DNA of 64,000 nucleotides. Origin: Chlorocebus sabaeus. Its lineage: Eukaryota; Chordata; Mammalia; Primates; Cercopithecidae. The notes under the pieces are model-generated. The model worked only from the letters and a program-made list of their open reading frames with translations, was not told the origin of the DNA and ran no database searches. Every line of letters begins with the position of its first letter. The first letter of the stretch is position 1. This document shows, one piece after another, positions 1-12,964 of this stretch. Both the position numbers and the translations under genes were made by a program. The stretch is from contig NC_132912.1 in the NCBI RefSeq assembly GCF_047675955.1, positions 79,632,382 to 79,696,381 on the forward strand. Reading direction: 5' to 3'.

Positions 1-1284
1 GCTAATCTGTGGCAAAGCTTTATATGTATGATTTTCATTGAATCATCACAAAAGTTCTCTGAAGTTTTACCAAAATAAAAATGGTGAGTTATGCATATAT
101 TCTGGGACATTTTTTATGATACTGACTTTGACTCTCCATGCATATTTTTACAAGGGGTTGTTTAGCATTCTGTTGATTATTTTTTGTTATTTGGTCCAAC
201 TGCAGTTTAGATGATATAGAATGAACATAGAAAACCATAGCATTAATCTTGCACTGTAGGAACCCTATTTGTATTGTGACAAAAATATAAATGTAAAGCA
301 AGCAGAAGAAAAAAGCTATGTAAGCTCTTTTCTGACCGCGGTACTATTAAAAAGTATTGGACTTACGTTGTTTGGTAACGTTTCTATTGTGCTTACTATA
401 AATGCAAAAATAATTATGCTACTGTCCAAAATGATTCTGAAGTTTCATAGTGAACTATTTTTATCAAAAATTTATTAGTTCCTCAGGTAAATGTGAAGCA
501 TTGAACTTGATACAATCACCAAGATCCATGAAATACAGAATTAATATTCAATACAGATCTGAATTATATGGATCAGTAAATATTTGATCTAAGGAACTAA
601 AAAGGAAAATGCATGTTATTATTAATATTCCTGTCTCTTGAATAAATACATGACTTCTGGATGGAATCATGAGTTTATATACCTGAAGAGAGTAGGATTT
701 AGTTATGCTGATATAATATAAGCTGTGACTACTACTCAAATCACCTAAGCCCCACTGTACTCAAAATGAGGAAGCATTTTTAATATAATAAGCAAAATTG
801 GAATAGACTTGTAACCATCAATAACCTGTTTTTTTTTTTATTATAGCATTGACAGAAAGGTTGCTATTTACTATTACAGACAAACAATCGGTGATCACTA
901 TGACATTTTGCTAAATGAAAGCAAGCTTCATCCATGGCATTGGATGAGGCCCTGGCCAGATACAATTGGAGAGTACACTGGAAATCCAGTCTTTAAGTAA
1001 TGATTTTACCCAGTTGGCCTTCTATGTGTCAATCAAACAGTTGGCCCAGTTTGCCATTTCTCTCCTTGCTGACACCAGAACTGAAATGAGTTGATGTTTG
1101 AAGTCCTGTAGTCTTCTCTTAGGTGTCCACCTGAGAATGGGGGAAGGGATTATAAGCCTTATATTCCATTATCATCCAAGGTATTATTATTCTATTTCTT
1201 TAAATACTAAAAGCATAGCCTAAAAGTGATCCAAAAAGCTAAGTCATATTATGATGCAATAAATGCCTAGTAAACAACTCTGGA
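1..1284. other. Intergenic sequence, nothing recognised
   Basis: AT-rich DNA with short open frames only. A poly(T) run lies at about 831-839. I see no gene, RNA or clear repeat. Confidence 0.5.
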
Positions 1285-2540
1285 ACTGAAGACTCTCAAG
1301 ATTGAAGGGGACCTTAAAGGTCATAGATGATGATCCTAAACTCTTCTGACAACTGAAGTGATGCTAAAACACACAGACAATAGGACTCTCTTGACCTTCC
1401 AAATTCAGGCTGTTCTGATTGATAGAAAATCCTAATTGAGCCATAATGTGTCTCTCTATAAATTTCCCTTACTCATCCCAGATATAACCTTTCGGGCTAA
1501 TGAACTGTTGACTTCCTCTTTGATGCCCTGACAAGCTCCTTTCCAACACTTCACTATTTCTTCTGTTTTCCTTCCTTCAACACCCTACTCACTTTCCCCT
1601 GAACATACTCTGATTTTTTAATGTTTCACAAACCCAGGGTATTGCAAAAACAGGATAAAACACAATTAGCAACAGCTCATTCTAAGCACTGTCTTTCTCT
1701 TAACACCTAAGTTGCTTTTGTGGCTGCTATATCAGAGTGACACCTGAAATTCCTAAGTGCTTCTCAAATATCTAAGCCAAGTCATATGTGCCCCACCCTG
1801 TATCTGCACAGTTGGGTTTGGGTTTTTTGTTTGTTTAGGGCCTCCATAGGAGACCTCACATTTATTTCCATTAATGTTATCACATTAAATTTGTTCCATC
1901 TCAACTTCAATTTTATTTTCATTTGGAATGTAGAGTGTATTCTAATTCTGTCATTTCACTTATTCACTAAGTGAAATCCTAACTTTGCACCATCTGTAAA
2001 TTTACCTAGCATACTTATACTTTCTATTTATTCAAATACCTGATTTTTAAAAAATATTGACAATAACAAGAACAGGGGCATCAGCATTAAAAATGTCCTT
2101 CTAGACTGCCATCCATTGCCATCTCTAGCTGTGACCATTCAACAAACTGCCAACACCCCTGATGTCCTGCTCATATTTTTTCATCTTAGCCCCAAGTATG
2201 CCATGTGATGCCTTGGCAAATATCCTGTAGAAATTGAGATACACTAATAACCACCATTGGTTAACCTAGTAACTCTTTCAGGGAAAAGAAATGATGTTCA
2301 TGTACAAAATCTGTTCCTTAGTGAATCATCTAGTGCCCAGCTGTCAGTCTCACCATGTTTTATTTGAGGCTCACTGATATGTAGGTTTTAAGAAACTATC
2401 TCCCTCCCCACTTTGAAAATCAGATCCACCTTCAACAATCCTTTGCTTGTGTACACCTCTTGTGCTTTCTGCAGCTCCTCAAAGATGGTCAGCAAGGACT
2501 CGGTAGGTTTCATTGATAACAGGGACTTCCTAGCACCCCG
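1285..2540 (-). repeat. Old L3/CR1-type LINE fragments
   Basis: Phrases such as GAAGGGGACCTTAAAGGTCAT (near 1301) and CATGTGATGCCTTGGCAAATATCCTGTAGA (near 2200) followed by TTTGAAAATCAGATC (near 2410) fit ancient mammalian CR1/L3 LINE sequence read antisense. The copy is heavily diverged and broken; limits are rough. Confidence 0.45.
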
Positions 2541-3579
2541 CTCTGTGTCTGCAACATAAGAGACACCCTGCTATTTTTAAGAATCAAAACACTCAAAACT
2601 TGTTATTTTGGTGCTCATACTCCTGTTTTAAAACATTGAACTAGGAATTACATATGTCTGGAAACAAAATTCATTTACACACTACATTTGAATTTTGAAT
2701 TGAACAAAGGAACGCTCCTACACCTGACCACATGCCACACCCACTTACCACCCTTCCATGTCATCTTCCTGTGGTTTTAAATGACTTTCTCTGGGTTTCC
2801 AGAAAGATAATTTACGTTTCTCCGGAGACACATTGAGCACCAGTTTTCCTGTAGAGGTGCAGACGGAGCTACATTTGAATTGGTTGGTGGACAGGTAGGA
2901 GAGAAAAGCATGGGACACTGAAGAAAATAAGAGAAAGGCAGAGCAGGGTTCAGAGAAGTGGGGTTGGGGGTAGGTTTCCAATTCAGTCCCTCTGTCTTTC
3001 TAGGACCACATTCCCTCAGCTCCCCTCTTTCCCTCAAGGGCTAAATTCTCCTAGGACGAGACCACTTTTCCAAGAGCATAATGGAACTTCTCCCTTCCTC
3101 AGTCTCCTTAAGTAAATTTAAGCCAGGACAGGGACATTTTGAGTGAAACAACAACTTCTGAACACAAGTAAAAGGGTAATGATGACCAAATCTCACATTT
3201 CAATAAAATTCTGGTAATTTATTTGGATTAATCAAAATAACTATAGAAACACCAGCATTGTCTTTTTGCCCTGGGGTTGCAGTAATTTCCAAGGAATAAA
3301 GAAATAGATACACAGGGACACAGCTCTCACCCTTGAAGGAATTTAGAATGCAAAGTGTCCCCTTACACTCTCTTTATTCATCTTCTCTTCCCTCTCTGCA
3401 ATAGGAGTCTATCGTTTCCCTTCCAAACATCGTTCTCTCCTTGACATAAACAACAAAAAGAAAAAAAATCATATAGTTCTGTTATTTTTCTCATCCATCA
3501 GGATTGCCATCCTCTCTCAGCTGCAGGTCTGTCTTTTGAGGGAACAATGTGTTCCTTGAACCTAAAAAGCAAACAAAGA
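2541..3579. other. Intergenic sequence, nothing recognised
   Basis: Unique-looking sequence. Two overlapping minus-strand open frames near 2745-3037 are short, low-complexity and resemble no known protein. Confidence 0.45.
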
Positions 3580-3760
3580 CTGGACACAGTGGCTTATACC
3601 TGTAATCGCAGCTACTTTGGGGGCTGGGGTGCAAGAATCGCTTCAACCCAGGAGGTGGAGATTGCGGTGAGCCAAGACAGGACCTTTGCACTCCAGCCTG
3701 GGCAACAGAGTGAGACTCTGTCTAAAAAAAAACACACACAAAAAAAAACCAGGCAAACAA
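3580..3760 (+). mobile_element. Alu SINE, internally deleted
   Basis: It starts with a left-monomer head (GGACACAGTGGCTTATACCTGTAATC) and passes directly into right-monomer sequence (GAATCGCTTCAACCCAGGAGG ... CTCCAGCCTGGGCAACAGAG). It ends in an A-rich tail with CA units. The middle of the element is missing. Confidence 0.85.
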
Positions 3761-3778
3761 AGAAAAACTTAAATGTAT

Positions 3779-3782
<4 letters not shown>

Positions 3783-3827
<45 letters not shown>
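3783..3827. repeat. (AT)n microsatellite
   Basis: About 22 uninterrupted AT units, close to the tail of the preceding Alu. Confidence 0.97.
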
Positions 3828-3828
<1 letters not shown>

Positions 3829-3879
3829 CTAATTAGTCTTAGCTCATTTGAGAATTTTCCTTTTTACTTGCTATTCGCT

Positions 3880-4197
3880 TGCCTGGACTACTACTCTTTA
3901 CCTGGATTTTCACAAGACCAATGCGTACCATTCAGGCCTCCAACCTAGAGTCAGTGCCTCCTCAAACCCTGACCACGGTGTCCAAAACAACCATACTGCA
4001 TCATTCCCTCACCCCCACCCTGCTTTATTTCCCCAAAAAGCACCATTGTTAACTGGAATTAAAGACATGCCTTATTTATTTATAATATTTCTCCCCAAGA
4101 ACTTTGTCTTGCTGACACTTGTGTCCCCAGTGCCTGGCGCAGTGCTGCTATATAGAAGTTTCTCAGTAAACATGTGCCCTATGAATGAAGCAAAATA
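3880..4197 (+). repeat. L2 LINE 3' end
   Basis: The end (GTGTCCCCAGTGCCTGGCGCAGTG ... CAGTAAACATGTGCCCTATGAATGAA) fits the L2 3' terminus. The preceding part resembles the L2 3' region more weakly. Confidence 0.6.
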
Positions 4198-4293
4198 GAT
4201 GGTTTAAAGATTATGTAAAGCAGAGATACATAGAAACTAGAAAGAAGATCACATAATAACCACTGCAGTGGTTTCTTCATTATAGTTTCCAAC

Positions 4294-4425
4294 TTTTTTT
4301 TTTTTTAATTAGAGATAAGGTCTGGCTGTGTTGCCCAAGCTTATCTCAAACTCTTGGTCTCAAGCGATCCTCCTACCTCAGCCTCCGAAACGCTGGGATT
4401 ACAGGGGTGAGCTACCATGCCTGGC
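4294..4425 (-). mobile_element. Alu-type monomer (FLAM-like)
   Basis: A poly(T) followed by a single monomer, GAGATAAGGTCTGGCTGTGTTG ... GATTACAGGGGTGAGCTACCATGCCTGGC. Only one monomer is present and divergence is high, which points to an early Alu-lineage copy. Confidence 0.75.
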
Positions 4426-5140
4426 ATCCAACTGTCTTTCACTTCAGAATTATGTGCAACTACATGGTAGAACTTGCTATTTTAAAGTAACTTTTGTTTT
4501 ATTTTTTAGAATATAATCAGAATTGCTTTGATCACCTGAAAAGTCACTTTGTAGACAACTAAAAATATAGACAGATAAACTTGAAAAGAAATTACTCATA
4601 ATCCTAACATCAGAGAAAACTAATATTAAAAGTTTTTTTGGTATGTTTAGAATTTTTGCAAACATCTCAATCTTTTCAAGACATTATTCCTTTCAAATTC
4701 TTATGCTGTAGAATTCTTCTAGTCTGTTCTTTGAACTTCAAAAAAATTCTGTTCTCATAAATTTGCCGTATTTGTCTGTTTTTTTTCAGACCTATCCCCA
4801 TCACAGTTTTAAAAACTATATATTTATTGTCTGTAAGATTCCTGTTACTTCCACATGGCCAACCACTTCCCCCAATGAGTTAGAATTTGATTTTTTTTTG
4901 AAATGTCAGTTCCTCCCTTTATTTCCTCAAAATTTGGAACAATGAAATTGCCAACAAGGCAAGACAATGGCCTATCAGATGTCCTGAGGTTACCAGAAAA
5001 TGAATTCCAGGATGGATGGTTAGAGGTTACCATCATAAAAACACTTATCTCATTTAGTCTTATGACTTTATTCCCCAACTATGGATATACCATGAGAATG
5101 AAGGTAATGGAAAAATCTTGAAGAATTGCCGAGAAACCTG

Positions 5141-5166
5141 AATTCATTCATTCATTCATTCATTTA
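5141..5166 (+). repeat. (TTCA)n short tandem repeat
   Basis: Five to six ATTC/TTCA units, degrading into TTATTAATT. Confidence 0.9.
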
Positions 5167-5267
5167 TTAATTACTGAAGACCTATTTTGTGTCAAACATG
5201 GAGGCACTTGAAATACCATCTTAGAATCAAGGAGCACATTACTTATGAAAGGCACACCAATTAATTA

Positions 5268-5330
5268 TCTTACAAATATTTATTGAACACCTCCTACATG
5301 CCAGGCACCATGCTAGGCACACAAGTAAGG
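5268..5330 (-). repeat. MIR SINE fragment
   Basis: TATTGAACACCTCCTACATGCCAGGCACCATGCTAGGCAC is the reverse complement of the MIR 3' part (CAGTGCCTGGCACATAGTA). A second piece with CCATCTATAAACTGAGG follows at about 5410. Confidence 0.65.
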
Positions 5331-5619
5331 AAGAATCATGATGCCAACAATACAAACACACTCGAGTTTAAATCTACTACGCTCTAGCTTATAAATTGCT
5401 GAAGCATTTTTTTCCATCTATAAACTGAGGACTTAATAATAGTCCACTTAAAGGACTATTATGAGACTTTTAAAAACTAAGTCATCCAAGATTCTAGTGA
5501 TACAGAGATGAGCAAAATAAATTCTGTACTCTCAAGGTACTTGGAGTTTAGTATATGATATACATAAAACTTAAGCATTTCAATAATACTGAATACAATT
5601 AAATTTAATACATGACAAA

Positions 5620-5740
5620 ATATGCTGCTATAATATTTATCTTCTCCACTGAATGGTAAGTTTCTTTGTATATGTACAACCCCTAACGTAGTATCTGATA
5701 AGTAATGGCATACTCAACGAATGTTAAATGGTTGAACAAA
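5620..5740 (+). repeat. L2-like LINE 3' end
   Basis: Diverged sequence ending CTGATAAGTAATGGCATACTCAACGAATGTTAAATGGTTGAAC, like the L2 3' terminus. Confidence 0.4.
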
Positions 5741-8690
5741 TAGATGCCTTATAAGAAACTCACTCTTCCCACAGTATCACCCTAAAGTTGTGAAATTCTC
5801 TCCCAAAGGCAGAGGATTTATTTCCAGAGACTTCATTTTAGTATTACTAATTTAAATTCTTCCTTAAGACTTTAGGAATGAAAGAGCAGATTAATTTCTG
5901 CCTATAAAGTAGGATAACGTTAGATATTATCCCTAATTTTTATAAAGAAGGTTGAAGTTTAATCCACCCTGTAAAAACCACAAGTTGATCTTTGCTCTCC
6001 ACTTGAAATTACTGAAGCTTCTCTTCCCAGAAATAAGTAACAATTTGGAAATGTTTGCATATTTTTCTCTGTACAAACTAACTTCTTTAAGAAAGACTAA
6101 AAGAGCTGGAGTTTCTGGTTTCTGGGGCGTTGAAAACGAAAAGCTGAAAGTCTAAGCAATGACTAACCCATTAGTCATAGTAAGCAGCTGTTTTCTAATA
6201 GAACAAGAAATGACATGTTTAAAATGGTGCAGGAAAATTAGGATAGACACAATAAAGAAATTTTTATCTGGCAATAGTGACTCCAAAGCAGGTGGCCCTC
6301 GAAAAGGATGCAGTGTAAAGTTTTTTAAGGGTTATATAGCTATCCTTGAAGTAATTTTAGTTTTTGTCTTCCTTAATACAAGTTGAATGGACAAGATGAT
6401 GTCCCAAGGTCTCAAATTCTCAGCTTGAGAAAGTTTGCTTATTTTCCATGTGTCCCCTAGAGGGCAGTGGTGGCCCAAAACCCAGGAGAGGGTTTATAAT
6501 CAGTTGTATCCTCTCTGGCGCCAACCTTCTCTCCAGCCTCTTTGCTATTTCACCTCACAAATCTGTCTTCTGTGAGCAAATTGGCAGTAAGTGTTTATTC
6601 CTAAGTACCTAACTAGCAAAACTACTACATATTAGAAAAGAACGTTGCATGCGTTATATTTTTACAAAGATGGAAAAGAAAAATCTCATTGTGCGAAGAT
6701 TATATTTTATGTTTGCGTGTATTGCCTGCCTTAACACATGCAGCAAGCTTAGTAGGTCTTTTTTGTGCATTTTTCATGAATTTGGGGATAGAGAATGTTG
6801 TGAGACAGTGGGGAAAGGTGACAAGATGTGTCAAGGCAAACAAATCAAAGTTTTTTTCTCTTTGGTTGGAAATTCATTTTGAAACAATCCTTAAGTATTA
6901 CTGAATGACTACTCATCTAATCATTTATTTACTGAGGAGTTGCCTAATAGTCTAAGACCATTATTAGATGCTATCGTTGGTAATGTGTGAAACAAAGAAA
7001 ATATTTCAGGGAACTTATAATTTGGAAAGTGATACTAAATTACTTGATACAGGTATAAGGAAGGATGACACAGGAAGGTATCCTACTTGTGAATTTTAGT
7101 AGCAACATAACACAAAAACCATTGCTTCCTTTACAAATGCTTTGGATATCTTTTGGAGGACCACAGATCTGAAATATTTTTCCTGTTCCAATGGAACACA
7201 TGACCTCATGTTTTAAAGGTGATGACTAACCACAGGAAGCTTCCTAGATAGACAAAGGAGAGCCTGAATTTGCGTTTTTTTCTAAAGCAGAGGCGTTCTG
7301 TTGTAATGTTGCTGTCTAAATATTTTATTCTTCTGAGAGACAGTTTTATGTAAAGGGTGCAACTTTCAAAGGAGCCTTTTTGCAGGGTTTGCCCTAAAAG
7401 CCTCTTATAATACCTGAGAATTTATCTTTCAGGATCTCTTTTATTGTAATCAGAATATTTGCTGATTAAATTCACTTTCATCATCTGAAATTGGGAGCAA
7501 GATACAAACCTCAAGTATGCAAAGAAAAAGATTGATGACATCAAAATTATAATTCAGTCAATATTTGCTGAGCCATTCGGGTTTCCGTATGGAGCGGAGG
7601 GCAATGAAAACTGCCTACCCATACAGCAATGTGTGGCTTCCAGAACATTCCTGCCATAACTTTTGGTCAAACCAAATGGTGTGGATTGTTTATGTGGTCA
7701 CTTGTTTATGCAGATTGCTTTGGTTGCAAATTATACATATTTGCAGTACTTCTTGGGAGAATTCTGCCATCACATCTGTAGCCATGGTCTGTATTACAAT
7801 CAAGACTATTTAGATGTTAGGAAATAGATTTTCAGTCCTAACAACATGGCTGGGGATTATGATATTCTAACTCTAGATTAGGAATGACATACATTGAAAC
7901 TGGTAGATATTTTAAGTGGCATTGCTTTGAAGAGTTAAAGTAGTAGAATCACAGTATTGTTAGTGTACAGGTTATGCTTGGGAAACCGGGACTGACTCAG
8001 AAAGAAGACAAAATTGTTACGATGGGACCAGAAATCATAACACTTTAAAAACTATTTCTACTTCCCCAAAATTGACTGGGCCAGCCGTTTTTTCCAAGGC
8101 CATGGTAAATTGTTTTAAGACTTTACCAAAGGACAGAAGTTTAAATACTTCTTAAATGGAAAACTTCTTTAGAGGAAACCAAAATTATGATAAAGACCTA
8201 GAAAATTATCTTATACAGAAAAAAATACTATATAATTTGCTTCTTCCTGAGGTATGGAAATTTCCCTAAAAAGCAAAAAATATTGTTTTGTATAAAGAGC
8301 ATACTTTATACATAAGATCCAATTTGAACTTTATAAGTACTCTTGACTTTTTGCAATTTGAGACAAACCTGTAAATGGATACTGTTAAATGATCATTCTT
8401 CCTCCCCTATCATGTCTGTGCATTTGTATTTAAAAGGAAAACTTAGTCATTGGGCATATTTTAATATATTATCTATTGTAGGTAAGTATCTCTTTTTCTG
8501 TTGTGAAGAGTTATATTGGTGGTCACAGACAACCAGATTATTTTAATTTTAGTTCTAACAAAGAATTACAGACTGCTAACGGCATATAAACTTTATAATG
8601 AGTAGATATTTTCTAATTTGTGGCTCATTATGAAAATCTCTACTTACAATGGTCCTATCATTGGATCTCAGGTACAAAAAAAAATGTGTG
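5741..8690. other. Intergenic sequence, nothing recognised
   Basis: About 3 kb of AT-rich sequence without a recognisable gene or repeat. Open frames are all under 85 codons and unlike known proteins. Confidence 0.5.
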
Positions 8691-8767
8691 TGTGTATATA
8701 TATATTGTATATTTTATATATATATTATATTTTATATATATATTATATATTTTATATATATATATAT
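8690..8767. repeat. (TG)n then (TA)n/(TATATT)n simple repeat
   Basis: Five TG units lead into TA-rich repeats reaching the 5' end of the following Alu. Confidence 0.95.
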
Positions 8768-9066
8768 GCCAGGCGCGATGGCTCACACCTGTAATCCCAA
8801 CACTTTAGAAGGCCGAGGGAGGCAGATCAATTAAGGTCAGGGGTTTGAGACCAGCCTGGCCAAGATGGTGAAACCCCATATCTACTAAAAATACAAAAAT
8901 TATCCAGGCCTGGTGGTGCATGCCTATAATCCCAGCTACTCAGGAGGCTGGAGCAGGAGAATCATTTGAACTCAGGAGGCAGAGGTTGCAGTGAGCCAAA
9001 ATCACCCCATTGCACTCCAGCCTGGGTGACAGAGGGAAACTGTGTCTAAAAAAAAAAAAAAAAAAT
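8768..9066 (+). mobile_element. AluS-type SINE
   Basis: Full-length dimer from GCCAGGCGCGATGGCTCACACC to the poly(A) at about 9049-9064. Divergence is typical of AluS. Confidence 0.92.
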
Positions 9067-9170
9067 TATAAATGACCACTGCATTAATAACATTGCAATA
9101 ACATATTCATAGAAAAATAACTTATCTTCCTTAGAATGTATAGCTTGTAAAAGCACTTTCATATATACAG

Positions 9171-9330
9171 CAATACATTTGAACTTCACGATGATCCTAG
9201 GTGGGTATGGTTAAGTCCATTTCAGATGTCTCTAAGAATCTGAGAGGTTGGGGGAGTTTCTCAAGGTCATATAGTTTGAAAATTGCTAAGCTGGTTCTCA
9301 GACAAGCTTTCACCTGAATCTAGATCCATG
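9171..9330 (-). repeat. MIR SINE
   Basis: Phrases like AGGTTGGGGGAGTTTCTCAAGGTCATATAG match antisense MIR (loss of GAGGTTAAGTAACTTGCCCAAGGTCA). Confidence 0.65.
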
Positions 9331-9429
9331 TGACATTCTTATGAGGCTGTATTTACTACATCATTGTATTCATTTTATTGTACAAGGCAGCCTACTTATA
9401 TGTTGATGTAAAATATTCACAATGGTGCT

Positions 9430-9577
9430 ATTATTGTGTGAGAGGCATTATACTTAATGCACCGGTATTATTTGCCCCCTTTTAGAGAGGAGAAAGCGGA
9501 GCTTCTGCAAGGTCACATAATACATCCAGAATTGTACCGCTAGTAAGCAGTGAAGCCAGGGTTCTAATCCAAGTATG
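9430..9577 (-). repeat. MIR SINE
   Basis: AGAGAGGAGAAAGCGGAGCTTCTGCAAGGTCACATAATA followed by AGTGAAGCCAGGGTTCTAATCC fits antisense MIR. Confidence 0.7.
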
Positions 9578-9639
9578 TCCAACTCTAGGCACACTGTGTC
9601 TCATAGTATGTTCTTACTGACTATAAGGTTTCCTATGTG

Positions 9640-10200
9640 TTCACAAGGACATTAATGTGAGCTCTGTTTTGAGTGTAATGTGCATGGCATGCCACAGTGC
9701 CTCTTGAGCATCAACAGAAGACCAGCTGAAGTCACCTGGGAAGCCCCAGGGTCCTTTGAGAATGACAGCCCCACACCCCTTTCCTTTGGTTGGCTGAAGG
9801 GCTAGAAGAAAAAGGGGCTGGGTAAAGCACAGTTGACTCTCTGAGTACAGCACAGATAGAGTTGGTGAATCCCCATACTTAGCACCCTCTACCCCCATGA
9901 ACCCCAAGTCAATTAAAAGATAAAGAAGAGCTTTAGAAGGGAAGAGTTTGACAATGACCACAATCCTGCTGTCAGCCCTGTGGACATGATGGTGACAAAA
10001 CATCTTCCTGAAGTAGTAATAACAAGCTCATGGATATTAGCAGTGGTAAGCAATGGGGTAGCTGCCAAGAGGCAGCACCCACTGACATCCATGGTGCAGG
10101 CCAGTAGGGGTAGCTGCCAGGGTAGCCCAAGTGGCCACAGAAAATGCAATCTAATTGTAATCATTTCAAGTTCTTTACGACTTGGATTATGATCGCCCAT
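9640..10200. other. Unassigned block, moderately GC-rich
   Basis: The block is less AT-rich than its surroundings. On the minus strand two frames of 95 and 120 codons overlap (9913-10200 and 9641-10003). Neither product resembles a protein I know and no poly(A) or splice signals mark it. It could be a diverged LTR or retrocopy, or unique sequence. Confidence 0.3.
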
Positions 10201-10929
10201 AAAAAGAAAGCATCAGATGTATGTATGGTGGGGACATGATCCAAGAGGAATATAACTTAAACCCCACTCATGAATATTTCCGGTATTAATACTCCATGCA
10301 ACCAAATAGTTCAAACTCTCATACAGATACTATGAATATGACTTTCAGATAAAACAGTCATTTATTTGGTACAATATGTTATGTTACAAATACAGATTAT
10401 TAAATTTCTAGTTCTCTAAGGGCATATTTTGTTCGTGTGAGTAGTTTATTTACAACTGGCAAGAACCACATGTCTGACTAGACGTCAAACAGTTGTATTA
10501 CTTACGTAAACATACTATTTGATTAAATTCACCAGCATAATCAATAGGGGGTTCTGGTTGTCACATTAATTACATTCTATGGAAATTCTATGGAAGCATC
10601 ATTTAATTAGATTTTTCACTTAGTACTTACCAGAGTATAAGAAATGTCATCATAGTTTTTTGCACATGGTAATGAAATCATTGGTACATTACCAAGATTA
10701 AATCATACAAGAATGTCTACCCTTCTGTTTTCCTCTCTGCTAAAATTATAAAGCTTCTTACAGTACCACCTGTGATGATAGGCAGGATACACAGAATTTC
10801 AAAGCTTTCTACACCACCTACCAATCTCCATGTCAGAACAAATTAGTATTTCCAGCCTACTGTTTATTATTATGGCATTTTAGAGCTTAATAGCTCAATC
10901 TTAACATTAATACATCTGCCTTTATTGTG
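10201..10929. other. Intergenic sequence, nothing recognised
   Basis: AT-rich, without a recognisable feature. ATTCTATGGAA is directly doubled near 10573-10594. Confidence 0.45.
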
Positions 10930-11110
10930 TGTTTAATATGTGCAGTGAATATGTTAAGTGCTCCATTTACATAATTGTATTTAATCTTCAAAGAAACACT
11001 TCGAGGTTTCCTTCCCATTATACAAAGGAAGAAACTGAGGCACAGATCACTTAGATGGTAAAGAAGACAGCCAGGATTGACTGCCAGTTCTGATTCATTC
11101 CAAGTCCCAT
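10930..11110 (-). repeat. MIR SINE
   Basis: TTAAGTGCTCCATTTACATAATT ... GGAAGAAACTGAGGCACAGATCACTTAGATGG is a good antisense MIR match. Confidence 0.8.
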
Positions 11111-11274
11111 CTAGTTATTTTTTAGTTGCAGAAACAGGCCCAGAGAGATAAAGTGTCTTTCCAACGTACACATAACTGGAAAGTGGCAGAGACAAAACAC
11201 ACTCAGGTTTTCTGACTCCTGCCTGTTATTTTTATTGCCAGAGCCCTCACTATAGGACTGAGAAGTTCAGCTCC

Positions 11275-11302
11275 TTGTTTGTTTGTTTGTTTCATTTTTG
11301 TT
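11275..11302 (+). repeat. (TTTG)n short tandem repeat
   Basis: About four TTTG units followed by TTTCATTTTTG. Confidence 0.85.
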
Positions 11303-11965
11303 TCAGCCAATAGCAGCCAGGCTCGGAGACATGTGAGCAATATCCATTAGCACTGCTGCCTGTGATGTATAGAGCAATCACATTTTTAATGGACTGTGTG
11401 TCTGAGTCCTTTCTTGTCCACGTAGCTTTTAAAGTGATCTGGAGTAAATCTATTGCTCACTTGGCAATCAATATTTGGCGTTGTTCCTCAAATGGTGGAG
11501 TTAGGTATCTGGATTTTGCTTTCTCCCACATCCCTGGAAACTCTTCCCAGAGAGTGCCATACTGTAGGACCCTTTTTCAAGGGCAAGAACTGTGACTGTT
11601 TCATAACGAACCTTTCAGTCTAAACAGCAAGTATGTGGTCATGCCTTTCCCTTGCTTTAAACCTTCAGATAAGAGTTTGTTTTGTATTTTTTTAATCACA
11701 GACGGGTGTTACATTTTACCAATTGCTTATTTGTATCTGTTGAAATGAACATATGGTTTTCTGTTTTACTAATGTGGTGATTTATGTCTGATTTTTGAAT
11801 GTTGAGGCAACTTTGCATTCCTGACCACTTAGTCCTGATGTACTATCCTTTGTATATACTGGGAGGCAGGGCTAATTGGAGGCCACCAAAGTAACAGTTT
11901 ACCAAAATGAAGATGCCACTATATTAATTACAAAATGAAGTCTTTTTATTTAAATATCCTACTCT

Positions 11966-12262
11966 GGGCCAGGCATGGTGCCTCACACCTGTAATCACAG
12001 CACTTTGGGAGTCCTAGGCAGGAGGATCACTTAAGTCGAGGAGTTGGAGACCAGCCTGCACAATGTGGCGAAACCTCTTCGCTACTAAAAGTACAAAAAT
12101 TTACTGGGCATGGTGGTGCACGCCGGTAGTCCCAGCTACTCAGGAGACTGAGGTAGGAGGATCACCTCATCCCAGGCAGTCAAGGCAGTGAACCGTGATC
12201 GTGCCTCTGTACTCCAGCGTGGGCGACAGAGTGAGACCCCTTTTTGAACAAACAAAACAACA
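11966..12262 (+). mobile_element. AluJ-type SINE
   Basis: GGGCCAGGCATGGTGCCTCACACC ... GTACTCCAGCGTGGGCGACAGAGTGAGACCCC, ending in an A-rich (AAAC) tail. High divergence and the GGAGGATCACTTAAG variant suggest AluJ. Confidence 0.88.
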
Positions 12263-12964
12263 ACATAAACCCAGAAAGCTTCTACTCTGTCTTCTGTGTT
12301 GAAAATGTGGTTGCTGGTTGATATTTTGTGAGATTTTCCTGAAAAAAAAAATTTTGGAAATCCGTATCTATAGACTGTTTCAATTCCAAGTTTTGCTCTA
12401 TAGATCCATTTATTCCTACTCTTCAAATAAAAAAGAAAAATTTTAACTTCTCTGACCTGTGCAATATTAAGGTCCCAAACCTCTTAAAAACTAAAAATCT
12501 GTTGAGTTCCTTTTGCAAGACGGCTGGCTCAGAAGTTTGAGTTTCTAAAGAAATAAGAGTTGAACATTTTTATATTGGACATATTTTCAGAAAATTTAGA
12601 ATCCCAATAGTGTTCTTTATAACATGCTGTGCTCAAAAATAAATTTTTTCGGGCTTCAACCTTATGCATATAAAAATGGGTTCAATTCAAGTTCCTTATG
12701 ATTTCTTTCCTTTAGAGGTGCTTGACTTTTCTGCCTCCTTTAGTTTGGCATTGGGTGTTTTGTGTACGGACTCTTTTCACCACATGTCCCGAGGACCCAA
12801 TTACTGACTTACTAATGAGATTAACTGTGGGGTCTGTGTCTGTTCCGGCAGGCACTCACAAGTGGTGTCTGCTCACAGTAAGTCATTCCACTTTTCAGTA
12901 ATACTGTACTATGGTTGTGAATTTGAGTTTCATTTAGACTTCCAGTTTTAATCCTCGAACTCCC

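Noticed and set aside
3783..3827. Tandem repeats as a possible CRISPR or satellite array
   Set aside because: Dinucleotide microsatellite; no spaced repeats, and the genome is a primate.
11275..11302. TTTG repeats as a possible Alu or L1 tail
   Set aside because: No retroelement adjoins it on either side, so only the simple repeat is called.
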